A program made the position numbers and the translations under genes. The notes under the pieces were generated by a model, which was not told the origin of the DNA, ran no database searches, and saw only the letters and a list, made by a program, of their open reading frames with translations. DNA of 42,056 nucleotides, from NCBI GenBank assembly GCA_041665165.1, contig JBAYJJ010000006.1:1-42056 (forward strand), given 5' to 3'. Origin of the DNA: MWCR01 sp041665165. Its GTDB lineage: Bacteria; Patescibacteriota; Patescibacteriia; 2-12-FULL-60-25. This document shows positions 30,314-40,472 of this stretch, piece after piece (within the stretch, counting starts at the first letter, position 1; every line of letters begins with the position of its first letter).

Positions 30314-31770
30314 AGCTAAAACATTTTTCCCCTTTATTTTTTTCAACAGCCGCTCTTATCGCGGCTTTTGCGCTTTGGAACGCACCTTCAGCTGAGGCTG
30401 CCTGCTGCCGCTGTAAAATACCAGAGACGTCCGGCGAAGTCTGCATCAACAAAGAAGCTATTGATTGCAATAAGCTCTATACTGCCGGGAACCCTGACCT
30501 CAAATCAGCTGAATGCGAACTGGAAAGCAACCAAGCGAGCTGCAAAAAAGTAGCGGATGGCGGCGTATGCAAGAATGATCCAATAAATGTCCTGGCCTTT
30601 AAACTGCCCCCTGTTGCCGCCACAACACCCGCGGCGTCCGCGTCTGATTTTGATCCAGCACTGCCCAATCTCAACATCAGCATCCCCGGATTAAGTTTCA
30701 CGCCCGCTTATGTCAGCGACGGCAAGGTAGTAGTCCCTTACTTGGCGCAATATATCATTGCTTTCCAAAAACTGCTCATGGGCCTGGGGCTGGTGGCCGC
30801 CGCGCTAATGATTGTTTACGGCGGATTCTTATATATTGTTTCAGCTACCGGCGCAAAAGTGACAGCCGGAAAAAAATATATAATTGATGCACTGGTGGGC
30901 GTGGCCATTATCGCTGGTTCGTATGTGATTCTCATCAACTTGAACCCAAGCACAGTGCGCATGGATGCCCTGCAGCTCTATCTGGTCAAACGAGTGGAAA
31001 TGACCTATGTCTCTGACACTGAGTATAAAGAAATCACAGGCCAGACAACAGTTCCTTCCAGCAATGATACGGTCAGAGCCGCCCTGGCAGTGGCTAAAGA
31101 TATGAACTATCCAGACCCGTGTATCGTGTGGGCTGTTGTCATGTCAGAGTCAGGCGGGAACCTAAAAGGCATATCCCACGACGAAGACGTAAGGATTTAT
31201 TGGCCGGTCCAAGCATCACGGCATAAGTTTATTCAGCTCAATACAAAAAATTCAGGCGCAGCAGCTGGTTTCAAAACAGCCGACTATCCTGGAGAGGCTT
31301 GCCGCAACAGCACCTCAGCTGAAGATATCAAGAAAAGTTGTATGGCCGTGGCCCAACAAGCAATCAATAACGACGATCCCCATGGACAAGCGCAAATCCA
31401 AGCGGCTATTGCTGCAGGAGACGATACACTTGGCCTTGATCCTCGTTTCACCCATGGCTTCGGACATGGTGCCACTTTCACCATGGGCAACAAATGCGTT
31501 AAGGACGGCAAACGGGTTACAGGCACGGTACTCCATGGCAAGTGTTTTTCCATAGCCGACCTCATGTCAGCCAAAGGAAGTGCTGAGGCTATGATGCTAC
31601 ATCCTGCTTTTTACAAAAACTTCAACTACAATGCCGGTTTTGAGACTGATCCAAATTTAATTTTTTGCACGTACATGACCGGGAAAAAATGTACCTATAA
31701 AACAGGTACCATGTTCATCAAGCACGACCTTTTCCAAAAATGCAAAAGTGATCCGTCTGTTTTACAATAG
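30310..31770 (+). CDS. VirB2/TrbC-like membrane protein fused to a lysozyme-like domain
   Basis: A 486-residue exported protein. The signal peptide (1-30, APSAEA) is followed by a Cys-rich domain starting CCRC (32-87; about 9 Cys). A linker leads to IPGLSF and a pair of transmembrane helices (about 146-178 and 190-211) with YGGFLYIVSATGAKV between them, which is the TrbC/VirB2-like pattern I know from CPR. The C-terminal domain (about 255-486) begins AALAVAKDMNYPDPCIVWAV and has MSESGG (Glu280), like the catalytic Glu of SLT lytic transglycosylases, and later GFGHGATFTMG. It may cut peptidoglycan for a secretion channel, as VirB1 does. Tandem paralogue follows. Confidence 0.78.
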   Translation: MKLKHFSPLFFSTAALIAAFALWNAPSAEAACCRCKIPETSGEVCINKEAIDCNKLYTAGNPDLKSAECELESNQASCKKVADGGVCKNDPINVLAFKLPPVAATTPAASASDFDPALPNLNISIPGLSFTPAYVSDGKVVVPYLAQYIIAFQKLLMGLGLVAAALMIVYGGFLYIVSATGAKVTAGKKYIIDALVGVAIIAGSYVILINLNPSTVRMDALQLYLVKRVEMTYVSDTEYKEITGQTTVPSSNDTVRAALAVAKDMNYPDPCIVWAVVMSESGGNLKGISHDEDVRIYWPVQASRHKFIQLNTKNSGAAAGFKTADYPGEACRNSTSAEDIKKSCMAVAQQAINNDDPHGQAQIQAAIAAGDDTLGLDPRFTHGFGHGATFTMGNKCVKDGKRVTGTVLHGKCFSIADLMSAKGSAEAMMLHPAFYKNFNYNAGFETDPNLIFCTYMTGKKCTYKTGTMFIKHDLFQKCKSDPSVLQ

Positions 31771-31771
31771 T

Positions 31772-33493
31772 ATGAGAATCTTCTATCTTTCCTCATTCCT
31801 GATTGCATCTTGCTTGATACTTAGCCCGGTCTCAATGGCATTTGCAGCGCCACCCGTTGGTTTTGATTGCTGCAGGTGCAATGCCATGGGCAAACCAGAA
31901 TTTTGCGTCCTGACTCCTCAAGGCAAACCTTGCGATACTGTCCAGAAAACCTTAAATGGCATGCTCTCCGTATATAAGACCGAAGTGGAATGCGAACAAC
32001 TTGAAAATAGCAAATGTTCAAAGGTCAGTACTGGTGCAAGCGGCACATGTCCTAACGAACCAGCAATCGTGTCCAATCTTGGCAAAGCAGATCTGGCCCA
32101 ATTCACGACATCAACCATAGCTGCGGCACCCGCAAATACCATAGACATAAAAATGGAACTAGGTGTGCCGATTCCTGGCGTGAGCTTCCCCACAAAGTTT
32201 GAGACCAAGGACAATAAAATTATCGTCCCCTACTTGGCCATCTACATTGTAGGATTTCAGAAATATTTGCTTGCCCTCACTCTCATTGCCGCGGCCGTGA
32301 TGATAATTTATGGCGGCTTCCTTTACATCATGTCCTCAACCGGAGCCAAAGTCCGCGAAGGCAAAGAAATCATCAAGGATGCGCTCATCGGCCTAGGAGT
32401 CACCTTTGGCGCAGTAGTCATTCTCGCGAACATAAATCCACAAACATCTGTTTTTAAACCCCTACAAATAGATATTGTTGAACGCAAGGATACACCGGCT
32501 GATCCTATGCAGGCCACCCAAATGGTCCAACAATCAGCTACGGCTGAAGACGGAAAAATAGTGCAAAATGTCCAAGGCTATATAGCCCAAGGCTTGTGCC
32601 CGCCTGACATGATCACTATTAAGCATAGCGAATCGTACAAGATACCGGCAAAAGACAAAAACCCTTCCTCTTTTTGCATAGACCGCTTTGAAGCACCAAA
32701 TAAAAAATGCGTAAAACCGAATGAAAATTGCGTAAAACCAATTCGCGGAGCGAACGAATGGGAAGCTGAATGGTATTGTCAGGATCGCGGGAAGAGACTA
32801 TGCACCTACAGCGAGTGGGTTCGCGCCTGCCTTGGTCCGAATGGTACGAATACTTATGGCTATGGTCCTGATTATATTGAGGGTCAAATTAAAGACGCGG
32901 GCAAAACCCAAGTCATCCAAGGACAGACCTTGAACATGGGCGTAACCGCAAAAACAGGCAAACCGCCAGCTCCATGCAATTATGATTCAACCATGCCATT
33001 AGGTTGGCAAGGTTATGAACACGTAATCCAACCTTTCAATGGGAAGTATCCGACCAAACGCAATAAAGAGTACAGCATCTTAAACCCATTGAATCCTCGC
33101 TTATCTGATTCTAAATATCTAGAAAGTTATAACAATTTCACGGCTGAGATAAAAAAGTTTGACGGTTCTGAGCCCAGCGGAACACGTGTTGGCTGCGTTA
33201 CAGCTGAAGGGGTTTTTGATATGTCAGGCAACGTGGCTGAAATGACGGTTAAAGACGAATATAGCCAATTGACAGTGGATCAGAGAGTGGCGCTGCCTGT
33301 AACGCCTAGGGCTTATGTCTGGGCAGGATTTGATTGGAGCCCAATTCCCCACCTTGCCTCAATAAACGGTAAACCAACTTGCACCTTCACTTCAGGCGGG
33401 GGCCATGGAGGGGGCGACGGTTGGCGCGATTATATTAATGGATTCCGCTGTTGTTTAAATTTGAATGACACTCCGACTGCCCCAACTCCTTAA
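31772..33493 (+). CDS. VirB2/TrbC-like membrane protein fused to a formylglycine-enzyme-like domain
   Basis: I chose the ATG one base after the upstream stop (573 residues); it gives a proper signal peptide (1-26). A Cys-rich domain (CCRC at 33-36) and the two-helix module (about 153-222, YGGFLYIMSSTGAKV) closely match the preceding protein. The C-terminal domain (about 275-566) belongs to the formylglycine-generating enzyme/sulfatase-modifying fold: FCIDRFEAPN, GKRLCTYSEWVRAC, GVFDMSGNVAEMT and GFRCC at the end. The canonical catalytic Cys pair of copper FGE could not be placed with confidence, so it may bind a ligand instead. Many Cys suggest disulfides outside the membrane. Gap to radA is 41 nt. 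Confidence 0.8.
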   Translation: MRIFYLSSFLIASCLILSPVSMAFAAPPVGFDCCRCNAMGKPEFCVLTPQGKPCDTVQKTLNGMLSVYKTEVECEQLENSKCSKVSTGASGTCPNEPAIVSNLGKADLAQFTTSTIAAAPANTIDIKMELGVPIPGVSFPTKFETKDNKIIVPYLAIYIVGFQKYLLALTLIAAAVMIIYGGFLYIMSSTGAKVREGKEIIKDALIGLGVTFGAVVILANINPQTSVFKPLQIDIVERKDTPADPMQATQMVQQSATAEDGKIVQNVQGYIAQGLCPPDMITIKHSESYKIPAKDKNPSSFCIDRFEAPNKKCVKPNENCVKPIRGANEWEAEWYCQDRGKRLCTYSEWVRACLGPNGTNTYGYGPDYIEGQIKDAGKTQVIQGQTLNMGVTAKTGKPPAPCNYDSTMPLGWQGYEHVIQPFNGKYPTKRNKEYSILNPLNPRLSDSKYLESYNNFTAEIKKFDGSEPSGTRVGCVTAEGVFDMSGNVAEMTVKDEYSQLTVDQRVALPVTPRAYVWAGFDWSPIPHLASINGKPTCTFTSGGGHGGGDGWRDYINGFRCCLNLNDTPTAPTP

Positions 33494-33534
33494 TTGTTGT
33501 CATTCCCTTAACCAAGAGCTAAGCTTGGTTCAGT

Positions 33535-34887
33535 ATGTCAAAAATCACGGCTGTCCATGTGTGTTCCAAGTGCGATGCCCAGTCCCCTAAATGGTCTGGC
33601 CGATGCGAAAGCTGCGGGTCTTGGGGGACAATCTCGAAGACCCCCCTCGTACAACGTACAACGTACAACGTCGAACAAGACGAACAAGTTGCGCCGGCAA
33701 AAGTAAAAGATCTGGCGCAACTATTCCAAGCTGGGGTCTCTTTATCCGTACCATCAGGCAATTTGGCTTTGGATTCTGTTTTGGGCGGCGGTCTTACGAA
33801 AGGTGCGGCGATTTTGTTGGCTGGCGAACCAGGCATGGGCAAATCCACTCTGCTCTCGCAAGCCGCACTTGACATGGCTGCTAAAGGCAAAAATATTTTA
33901 TATGTTTGCGGCGAAGAATCCCCTAGCCAAGTGGCTTTGAGGTTAAAGCGCTTGGGCGCAGCAGCAGACAAAATTGATTTTATTGATGACACGCGGGTTG
34001 AGACAATCTGCGCTACGATCAATGCGCAAAAACCAGACCTGACAATCATTGATTCAGTTCAATCCGTCAGCACTGATGCTGCCACCGGCGAATCGGGCGG
34101 CATTTCCCAGGTGCGCGCTTGCGCGGCCCAACTCACTCAGTGCGCGAAAAAGACAGACGTGCCCATCATCCTGGTCGGCCAAGTCACAAAAGACGGTGAC
34201 ATTGCCGGGCCAAGAGCTCTGGAGCATGTGGTTGATGTCGTGCTTTCGCTTGAAGGCGACAGGCTGCACCGCTTCAGGATTTTGCGCGCCATTAAAAATC
34301 GCTTTGGATCAACTGATGAGACGGTATTGATGGACATGGATGAAAAAGGCCTGCAGGTCGTGCAAGACCCTTCCATGGCGCTTTTGACTGACAGGCCGCA
34401 AGCAGCGCCAGGCTCTGCTATCGGTTGCGTGCTGGAAGGCCGCAGACCCATGCTGGTAGAGCTCCAGGCGCTGGTGTCCCCGGCTGGTTATAGCGCGCCA
34501 GTGCGCCGCGGCAATGGTTTGGATAACACACGCCTTGGCATGCTGCTCGCTGTTTTGACGCGCCATGCTGGCATTGCCGTGTATGACAAAGACGTGTATG
34601 CCAATGCCACGGGCGGCATAGACGTGCGTGACCCAGGCGCTGACTTGGCTTTGGCCGCTGCAATAGCGAGTGCTGTAAATAAGAAGACGCTGGATCCTAA
34701 AACAGCATACTTTGGCGAGATTGGTTTGACTGGCGAACTACGTCCGGTCGCTTTGCCTGAACTGCGCATCAAAGAAATCGCGCGCATGGGCTTTGAGACT
34801 GTGGTCTGCCCGACCTTAAAAAACGCGGACGCAATAAAAAACATCAAGTTGGTACAATGCAAAAATATCAGGGAGGCGCTCGGGTAA
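33535..34887 (+). CDS. radA: DNA repair protein RadA (Sms)
   Basis: A 450-residue branch-migration helicase. The zinc finger is CSKC...CESC (Cys10, 13, 24, 27). The RecA-like ATPase has Walker A GEPGMGKST, Walker B TIIDSVQS and the RadA-specific KNRFG. The C-terminal Lon-protease-like domain has GGIDVRDPGADLALAAAIAS and GEIGLTGELRPV. All expected parts are present. Between the zinc finger and the ATPase, a CGTACAA repeat (33648-33673) encodes VQRTTYNVEQDEQ, another in-frame repeat. It converges with recG, leaving one base between the stops and no visible terminator. Confidence 0.96.
   Translation: MSKITAVHVCSKCDAQSPKWSGRCESCGSWGTISKTPLVQRTTYNVEQDEQVAPAKVKDLAQLFQAGVSLSVPSGNLALDSVLGGGLTKGAAILLAGEPGMGKSTLLSQAALDMAAKGKNILYVCGEESPSQVALRLKRLGAAADKIDFIDDTRVETICATINAQKPDLTIIDSVQSVSTDAATGESGGISQVRACAAQLTQCAKKTDVPIILVGQVTKDGDIAGPRALEHVVDVVLSLEGDRLHRFRILRAIKNRFGSTDETVLMDMDEKGLQVVQDPSMALLTDRPQAAPGSAIGCVLEGRRPMLVELQALVSPAGYSAPVRRGNGLDNTRLGMLLAVLTRHAGIAVYDKDVYANATGGIDVRDPGADLALAAAIASAVNKKTLDPKTAYFGEIGLTGELRPVALPELRIKEIARMGFETVVCPTLKNADAIKNIKLVQCKNIREALG
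33648..33673 (+). repeat. 7-bp-period CGTACAA repeat in radA
   Basis: Three CGTACAA units plus CGTCG, in a linker after the zinc finger. Confidence 0.75.
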
Positions 34888-34888
34888 T

Positions 34889-36967
<2,079 letters not shown>

Positions 36968-36971
36968 AGAC

Positions 36972-37005
36972 ACATCGTACAACGTACTTCGTCCAACGTA
37001 CAACG
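36972..37005 (-). repeat. 7-bp-period CGTACAA repeat at recG start
   Basis: CATCGTACAACGTACTTCG and CCAACGTACAACG lie just upstream of, or within, the first codons of recG. Same family as in dnaE, pheT and radA. Confidence 0.75.
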
Positions 37006-37032
37006 CCTGCCAATCCACCGCGTTTTAAGGGT

Positions 37033-37062
37033 AAAAAAAGAGCGCTGAGGTTATCTCAGCGC
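37033..37062 (-). terminator. Rho-independent terminator of lipoprotein gene
   Basis: Minus strand GCGCTGAG, loop of 5, CTCAGCGC, then TCTTTTTTT. Confidence 0.85.
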
Positions 37063-37083
37063 CGAGTGCGAAGTCTAGGTGCG

Positions 37084-37836
37084 TCAGTAGATATTACGGA
37101 GGCTTACGAGTAAACCATTGGTGAAAAATGCAGTTCCGTTCGAGCAGCCTGCCACCTGTACATCTTGTGGACTCGCATCGCTCGGATACGCAAGACATCC
37201 TGGATACGCCTGGATGAAGTCCTGGTAGGTTGATCCAATAGCTATCTTCTCGCTTGTCGTTCCTGTCCACCCCTGAGAAAGCTGGATGCGCATGAACATA
37301 TTGTATGCCCAGATCAACACAATGCCTTTATTGCACGAGGTAATCTCCAGGGTATCACCTGTCCCGCCCTTATGGCCTTCAAAGTAGTCCCACCCTGTGC
37401 ACGTACTGAGAATTTGTATGGCGTACGTATCGCTAACGGGGCTACCCGTGCTTAGCACGCCAAAGGTGCTGTTATCCGGCTTGTCGGTATCCCAGGTGAG
37501 CAGATCATCACAGCTTGGACAAATCGACGCCTCTTCGACCACCTCATTGGACACATCCGTTTGAGAGGCGTCACTGGGTGCACTGTCAGTAGGGCCGCTG
37601 TCCTCGGAGTCGCTGTCAGCAGTAGTGCTGTCCTTGGAGCTGCTCTCATCAAGCAAAACGTCGGCTGGACCTGTTTCAGCCGGGTTGCTGTCAGCCTGGC
37701 TGTTTGTATCAAGACCGCTGTCAGCAGGAATGTTGGCGGGCTGCTTGCCGCTGGATGTATCCGAGCTGCAGGCTACGACTCCGATTGGCAAGAAAGCAAT
37801 GGATCCAATTAGAGAAATCAATGTGCGATTCTTCAT
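37084..37836 (-). CDS. Secreted lipoprotein with Asp/Ser-rich linker
   Basis: A 250-residue protein with good Shine-Dalgarno GGAGG 5 nt before ATG. The signal peptide ends in the lipobox GVVAC, so Cys23 is probably lipidated. Residues about 25-105 are Asp/Ser/Thr/Glu-rich and disordered (DSDSEDSGPTDSAPSDAS). The C-terminal domain (about 108-250) has six Cys, probably paired outside the cell, and TSEKIAIGSTYQDFIQAYPG, which resembles small BLIP/SmpA-like folds. No family firmly recognised. Such Asp/Ser linkers are, from memory, common in myxobacterial lipoproteins, so transfer is possible. It has its own terminator and a putative promoter (TTGACT at 37886-37891). Confidence 0.75.
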   Translation of the reverse strand: MKNRTLISLIGSIAFLPIGVVACSSDTSSGKQPANIPADSGLDTNSQADSNPAETGPADVLLDESSSKDSTTADSDSEDSGPTDSAPSDASQTDVSNEVVEEASICPSCDDLLTWDTDKPDNSTFGVLSTGSPVSDTYAIQILSTCTGWDYFEGHKGGTGDTLEITSCNKGIVLIWAYNMFMRIQLSQGWTGTTSEKIAIGSTYQDFIQAYPGCLAYPSDASPQDVQVAGCSNGTAFFTNGLLVSLRNIY

Positions 37837-37892
37837 CTCAGCCTCCTTCTTTAGACCGAATCAACGTAACAAATATTTCAACGACAGTCAAG

Positions 37893-37943
37893 GTTCAGCG
37901 TTCAGCGTTCCGGGTTAAGGGTTCAGCGTTAAGGGTTGTGCGT
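37893..37943. repeat. GTTCAGCGTT/AAGGGTT tandem repeat
   Basis: Intergenic GTTCAGCGTTCAGCGTTC, GGGTTAAGGGTTCAGCG, TTAAGGG between divergent genes. Similar in style to other low-complexity repeats here. Confidence 0.6.
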
Positions 37944-37965
37944 AATAGTTATCCACATCCAATCT

Positions 37966-37994
37966 TTGTTCATTAGCTAAAATCACAGTAAAAT
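37966..37994 (+). promoter_or_regulatory. Promoter of the 131-aa gene
   Basis: TTGTTC (37966-37971), 17-nt spacer, TAAAAT (37989-37994), about 50 nt before the ATG. Confidence 0.5.
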
Positions 37995-38044
37995 AGGGCC
38001 AAGTTCGAACCTTTCTCACACTCAGACACCAAAGGGGGCAAACC

Positions 38045-38440
38045 ATGAAAGCTACGCAACTCTCGCTGCTCTGCCTTGGAGACGCCTTGGCCAGCCGCAA
38101 CGGCCGCCACATCCGACAAGCCACGCAAGCACTCCTAAACAAGTGCATGTCGTTTTTCGGAAAAAATCCAGAAACCACAGTACAGTTGATGAGCATGATA
38201 CGTACTCTGGAGTGCGCGCCTGAGGACCCAAGGGTGGATACTCTGCCGCTCATGTTCTACATCCTGCACCAACGGTTGGATATGGTCAGTAGGCGGAGAT
38301 GCAATGTCGAGAACCTGGTCAACATCAAGAGTTTGATGGATGACTGTGCGCTTTTCTATAATGGGTACCGCAAGGCCAACCACGCTGCCTGGATGGATTT
38401 GCTGACCCGCGATTCCGCTAGCATTCAGGCCGCAGCCTAG
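38045..38440 (+). CDS. Orphan helical protein (131 aa)
   Basis: ATG preceded by AAAGGGGGCAAACC, a strong site. The protein is basic and probably all-helical with no signal peptide or membrane helix. Its Cys and Met content is high. No family was recognised. It has its own promoter and a very clear terminator. Together with the genes at 13.4, 13.5, 37.1, 41.2 and 41.6 kb it forms a group with strong ribosome binding sites and no recognised homologues, in contrast to neighbouring housekeeping genes. Confidence 0.65.
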   Translation: MKATQLSLLCLGDALASRNGRHIRQATQALLNKCMSFFGKNPETTVQLMSMIRTLECAPEDPRVDTLPLMFYILHQRLDMVSRRRCNVENLVNIKSLMDDCALFYNGYRKANHAAWMDLLTRDSASIQAAA

Positions 38441-38473
38441 CTCCGAATCCAAGTCCCCCTACTAGACTCAAAC

Positions 38474-38525
38474 ACCCAGACACAAACCAAACAAAAATTC
38501 GAACTCAGTGTCTGGGTTTTTTATT
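38474..38525 (+). terminator. Rho-independent terminator
   Basis: ACCCAGACAC (38474-38483), 24-nt loop, GTGTCTGGGT (38508-38517), then a T-run. Preceded by TAGACTCAAACAC, shared with the terminator at 13898. Confidence 0.85.
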
Positions 38526-38537
38526 TTATTCAAACTA

Positions 38538-38561
38538 AAAGCCCCGTGTTAGCGGAGCTTT
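38538..38561 (-). terminator. Terminator of the 184-aa gene
   Basis: Minus strand AAAGCTCCG, loop, CGGGGCTTT followed by TAGTTTG. The stem carries one mismatch. Confidence 0.65.
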
Positions 38562-38579
38562 ATGATTACAATTAAATTT

Positions 38580-39134
38580 TTACTTTGCCTGAGGTGCAGT
38601 CATCATGCCGCGGCCCAATCCCCAACCCCCACGCATCATCTTGCCCACAAACATCCCTGGATCCCTAAGGCCGATGCGGCCGTACATCAGATATTGCTGA
38701 GGGATCTTATTAGTCGTTGCCCATGCTTTTAAGGAATCGATTTCAGTCTTCATGGCGCTCTGGCGATCAGCTGCGCTCTTACCCTGCAAACTAGTTTCAA
38801 AGGCCTGGACCTCGGCTTGCTTAGCTGTGATCAAATCAGCCTGAGCTTGCGTGAGCTTATTGTCTTTTACGGCCTTTGCGAGAAGATCCGTAAAACGCTG
38901 TTGAGCGTTTTTGTTCCTTTGGTCAACGGCTTGCTGGCGTTGCTGATCAACAACTGCCTGCACATCGCTGGGCGATAAATTAAACTTTTGCGCAATAGCT
39001 GTCACCAGCCCAGACATTAAGTTTGGACGTGATGTTGTATTTTGCGCTGCCAATGCCGTACCCGCTCCCAAGGCGCCAACTCCAAGAGCAGCGGCCAGAG
39101 AGGTTATGACAAGTATTTTTTTGCCTTTGGTCAT
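38580..39134 (-). CDS. Secreted helical protein, DUF2680-like
   Basis: A 184-residue protein with an N-terminal signal peptide (about 1-29, GTALAA). A helical Gln/Lys/Ala-rich region follows (QKFNLSPSDVQAVVDQQRQQ, LAKAVKDNKLTQAQADLITA), repeated in style and typical of YckD/DUF2680-type exported proteins. The C-terminus is Gly/Met-rich (MMRGGWGLGRGMM), which might bind metal or membrane; this is inference. A weak TTTAAT box lies 8 nt before the ATG. Function unknown. Confidence 0.75.
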   Translation of the reverse strand: MTKGKKILVITSLAAALGVGALGAGTALAAQNTTSRPNLMSGLVTAIAQKFNLSPSDVQAVVDQQRQQAVDQRNKNAQQRFTDLLAKAVKDNKLTQAQADLITAKQAEVQAFETSLQGKSAADRQSAMKTEIDSLKAWATTNKIPQQYLMYGRIGLRDPGMFVGKMMRGGWGLGRGMMTAPQAK

Positions 39135-39322
39135 AGTTCATTATTAAACATGAATTAATGAAAACAGCGATACAAGATATTTTTGCATCGCCGAAACTCA
39201 GTGATTCATGCTTGTATCACCGAATTTTCGGCAAAACTCTTTGCTATCGCTCGCTTGAGCACAGTTCCCCTGTGTTTGAGCGTATTCTTAATACGAGTCT
39301 GAGCGTTCAATTGGTGCAAATC

Positions 39323-39343
39323 AAAAAACTCCCGAAAGGGAGT
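39323..39343 (-). terminator. Terminator after tRNA-Arg
   Basis: Minus strand ACTCCC-TTTC-GGGAGT followed by TTTTTG. Confidence 0.8.
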
Positions 39344-39350
39344 CTTTTGA

Positions 39351-39427
39351 TGGTGCGACCGAGACGATTCGAACGTCTGACCTCCTCCTTCGCAGGGAGG
39401 CGCTCTATCCAGCTGAGCTACGGCCGC
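39351..39427 (-). tRNA. tRNA-Arg(GCG)
   Basis: Cloverleaf on the minus strand with acceptor GCGGCCG/CGGTCGC (one G-T pair), anticodon stem CCTCC/GGAGG and loop CTGCGAA. The anticodon is GCG (39391-39393). The T arm is AGACG-TTCGAAT-CGTCT. CCA is encoded. G34 would read CGC and CGU, in place of the usual bacterial inosine-modified ACG tRNA. Confidence 0.93.
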
Positions 39428-39439
39428 ATAATTCAATTC

Positions 39440-39548
39440 AAAATTCAAAGAGCAAAATGCAAAATGTTTGTAGCCTTCGGCGTTTATCATTATATAAAAC
39501 ATCCCAAAGGGATACCGTCATTTTGCTTTTTGAACTTTGCTCTTTGTT
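39440..39548. repeat. Inverted AT-rich repeat between tRNA-Arg and the PH-like gene
   Basis: TTCAAAGAGCAAAATGCAAAATG at the left is imperfectly inverted by CATTTTGCTTTTTGAACTTTG CTCTTTG at the right. It could terminate the minus-strand gene that ends at 39549. Confidence 0.5.
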
Positions 39549-40055
39549 TTATATCTTAAGGAGCCGCCCAAGGATATCAGAAAAATGCTCATCGCGCAAG
39601 GCCAGATTTTCGGGCAAATATCTCAATAAATGGCTTCGGACGGCGATGGGATCCTGGTCCTCAATCATCAATTTATACCTCGTGTTGGCCGAAAGCTTGC
39701 GTTCAATATATAGAATCTTTGTCAGGGGAGGCTGATAAATGATGGAAAAATTGGCCAATTTATCAAATTCAACGAATTTACCGTCTACTACCACTCCATT
39801 GTGGCCGATTTGTACCAGGACTTTACGCGGCTCATCATGCCCAGCGAACATTAAAATTACTGCGATTAATACGATAATCAAGGCAAACAAATAATTATTG
39901 GCCCAAACCCCATATGCTACGCAAGCTAGGGCTATGATGCTTACAATAAGATACCAATAAGGCGATCTGACATGATACTCAAATTCAGGTGTTTCCCAGA
40001 CGAAAATGTTCTGAGCCTCGGCCAATTCTCGTAAAGTCTCAGGCGAATATGCCAT
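39549..40055 (-). CDS. Two-helix membrane protein, possibly PH-like domain
   Basis: A 168-residue protein. The N-terminal soluble tail (FVWETPEFEYHVRSPYWY) is followed by two transmembrane helices (about 34-52 and 55-72) and a cytoplasmic domain of about 95 residues with beta-strands (VLVQIGHNGVVVDGKFVEFDKL, FSIIYQ, LYIERKL, YKLMIEDQD) and a C-terminal helix. This order resembles bacterial PH-like membrane proteins, but the family is not certain. The -10 TATAAT ends 8 nt before the ATG, so it is likely leaderless. It is divergent from the tRNA-Ser genes. Confidence 0.7.
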   Translation of the reverse strand: MAYSPETLRELAEAQNIFVWETPEFEYHVRSPYWYLIVSIIALACVAYGVWANNYLFALIIVLIAVILMFAGHDEPRKVLVQIGHNGVVVDGKFVEFDKLANFSIIYQPPLTKILYIERKLSANTRYKLMIEDQDPIAVRSHLLRYLPENLALRDEHFSDILGRLLKI

Positions 40056-40063
40056 ATGCCTAC

Positions 40064-40125
40064 ATTATATACTAAGCTCGCGTCTAACCCAAGTACTCGA
40101 CATATATAGGCTATTGGGCTAAACT
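40064..40125. promoter_or_regulatory. Divergent promoters for the PH-like gene and tRNA-Ser
   Basis: Minus: TTGGGT (40087-40092), 17 nt, TATAAT (40064-40069). Plus: TCGACA (40097-40102), 17 nt, TAAACT (40120-40125), about 20 nt before the first tRNA-Ser. Confidence 0.6.
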
Positions 40126-40144
40126 GACACCGAAAATTAAATAT

Positions 40145-40234
40145 GGAGAGGTGGCAGAGTGGTCGAATGCACCGGACTTGAAATCCGGCGTGGCCGAAAG
40201 GTCACCGTGAGTTCGAATCTCACCCTCTCCGCCA
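40145..40234 (+). tRNA. tRNA-Ser(TGA)
   Basis: Acceptor GGAGAGG/CCTCTCC, anticodon stem CCGGA/TCCGG with loop CTTGAAA (anticodon TGA at 40179-40181), long variable arm (CGTGGCCGAAAGGTCACC) as expected for Ser, T arm GTGAG-TTCGAAT-CTCAC, discriminator G, encoded CCA. Confidence 0.96.
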
Positions 40235-40242
40235 TCAAAAGG

Positions 40243-40262
40243 CTCCCTTACGGGAGTTTTTT
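40243..40262 (+). terminator. Terminator after tRNA-Ser(TGA)
   Basis: CTCCC-TTAC-GGGAG followed by TTTTTT. It resembles the terminator after tRNA-Arg (CTCCC...GGGAG). Confidence 0.8.
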
Positions 40263-40334
40263 GGTGGCCTGGTCTAAATTATTGCCTAAACCGCGCTAAA
40301 AGGTTATTATTGAGCCCGTAAATCAAATAGTCAC

Positions 40335-40426
40335 GGAGAGGTACCCAAGAGGCTGAAGGGGGGAGATTGCTAATCTCCTAGGGGGTCACAAGCCCCGCGA
40401 GGGTTCGAATCCCTCTCTCTCCGCCA
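40335..40426 (+). tRNA. tRNA-Ser(GCT)
   Basis: Acceptor GGAGAGG/TCTCTCC, anticodon stem GGAGA/TCTCC with loop TTGCTAA (anticodon GCT at 40369-40371), long variable arm, T arm GAGGG-TTCGAAT-CCCTC, encoded CCA. Reads AGC and AGU. Confidence 0.96.
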
Positions 40427-40432
40427 GAGCAG

Positions 40433-40455
40433 AATCGCCGAAAGGCGATTTTTGC
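40433..40455 (+). terminator. Terminator after tRNA-Ser(GCT)
   Basis: AATCGCC-GAAA-GGCGATT followed by TTTGCGTTTT. On the minus strand it lies past the cdd stop, so it may serve both. Confidence 0.8.
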
Positions 40456-40472
40456 GTTTTAAAAAACCGGAC

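Noticed and set aside
31748..31771. GTG start for the second VirB2-like gene
   Set aside because: The ATG at 31772 directly follows the upstream stop and gives a normal signal peptide. The GTG form adds eight residues inside the preceding gene.
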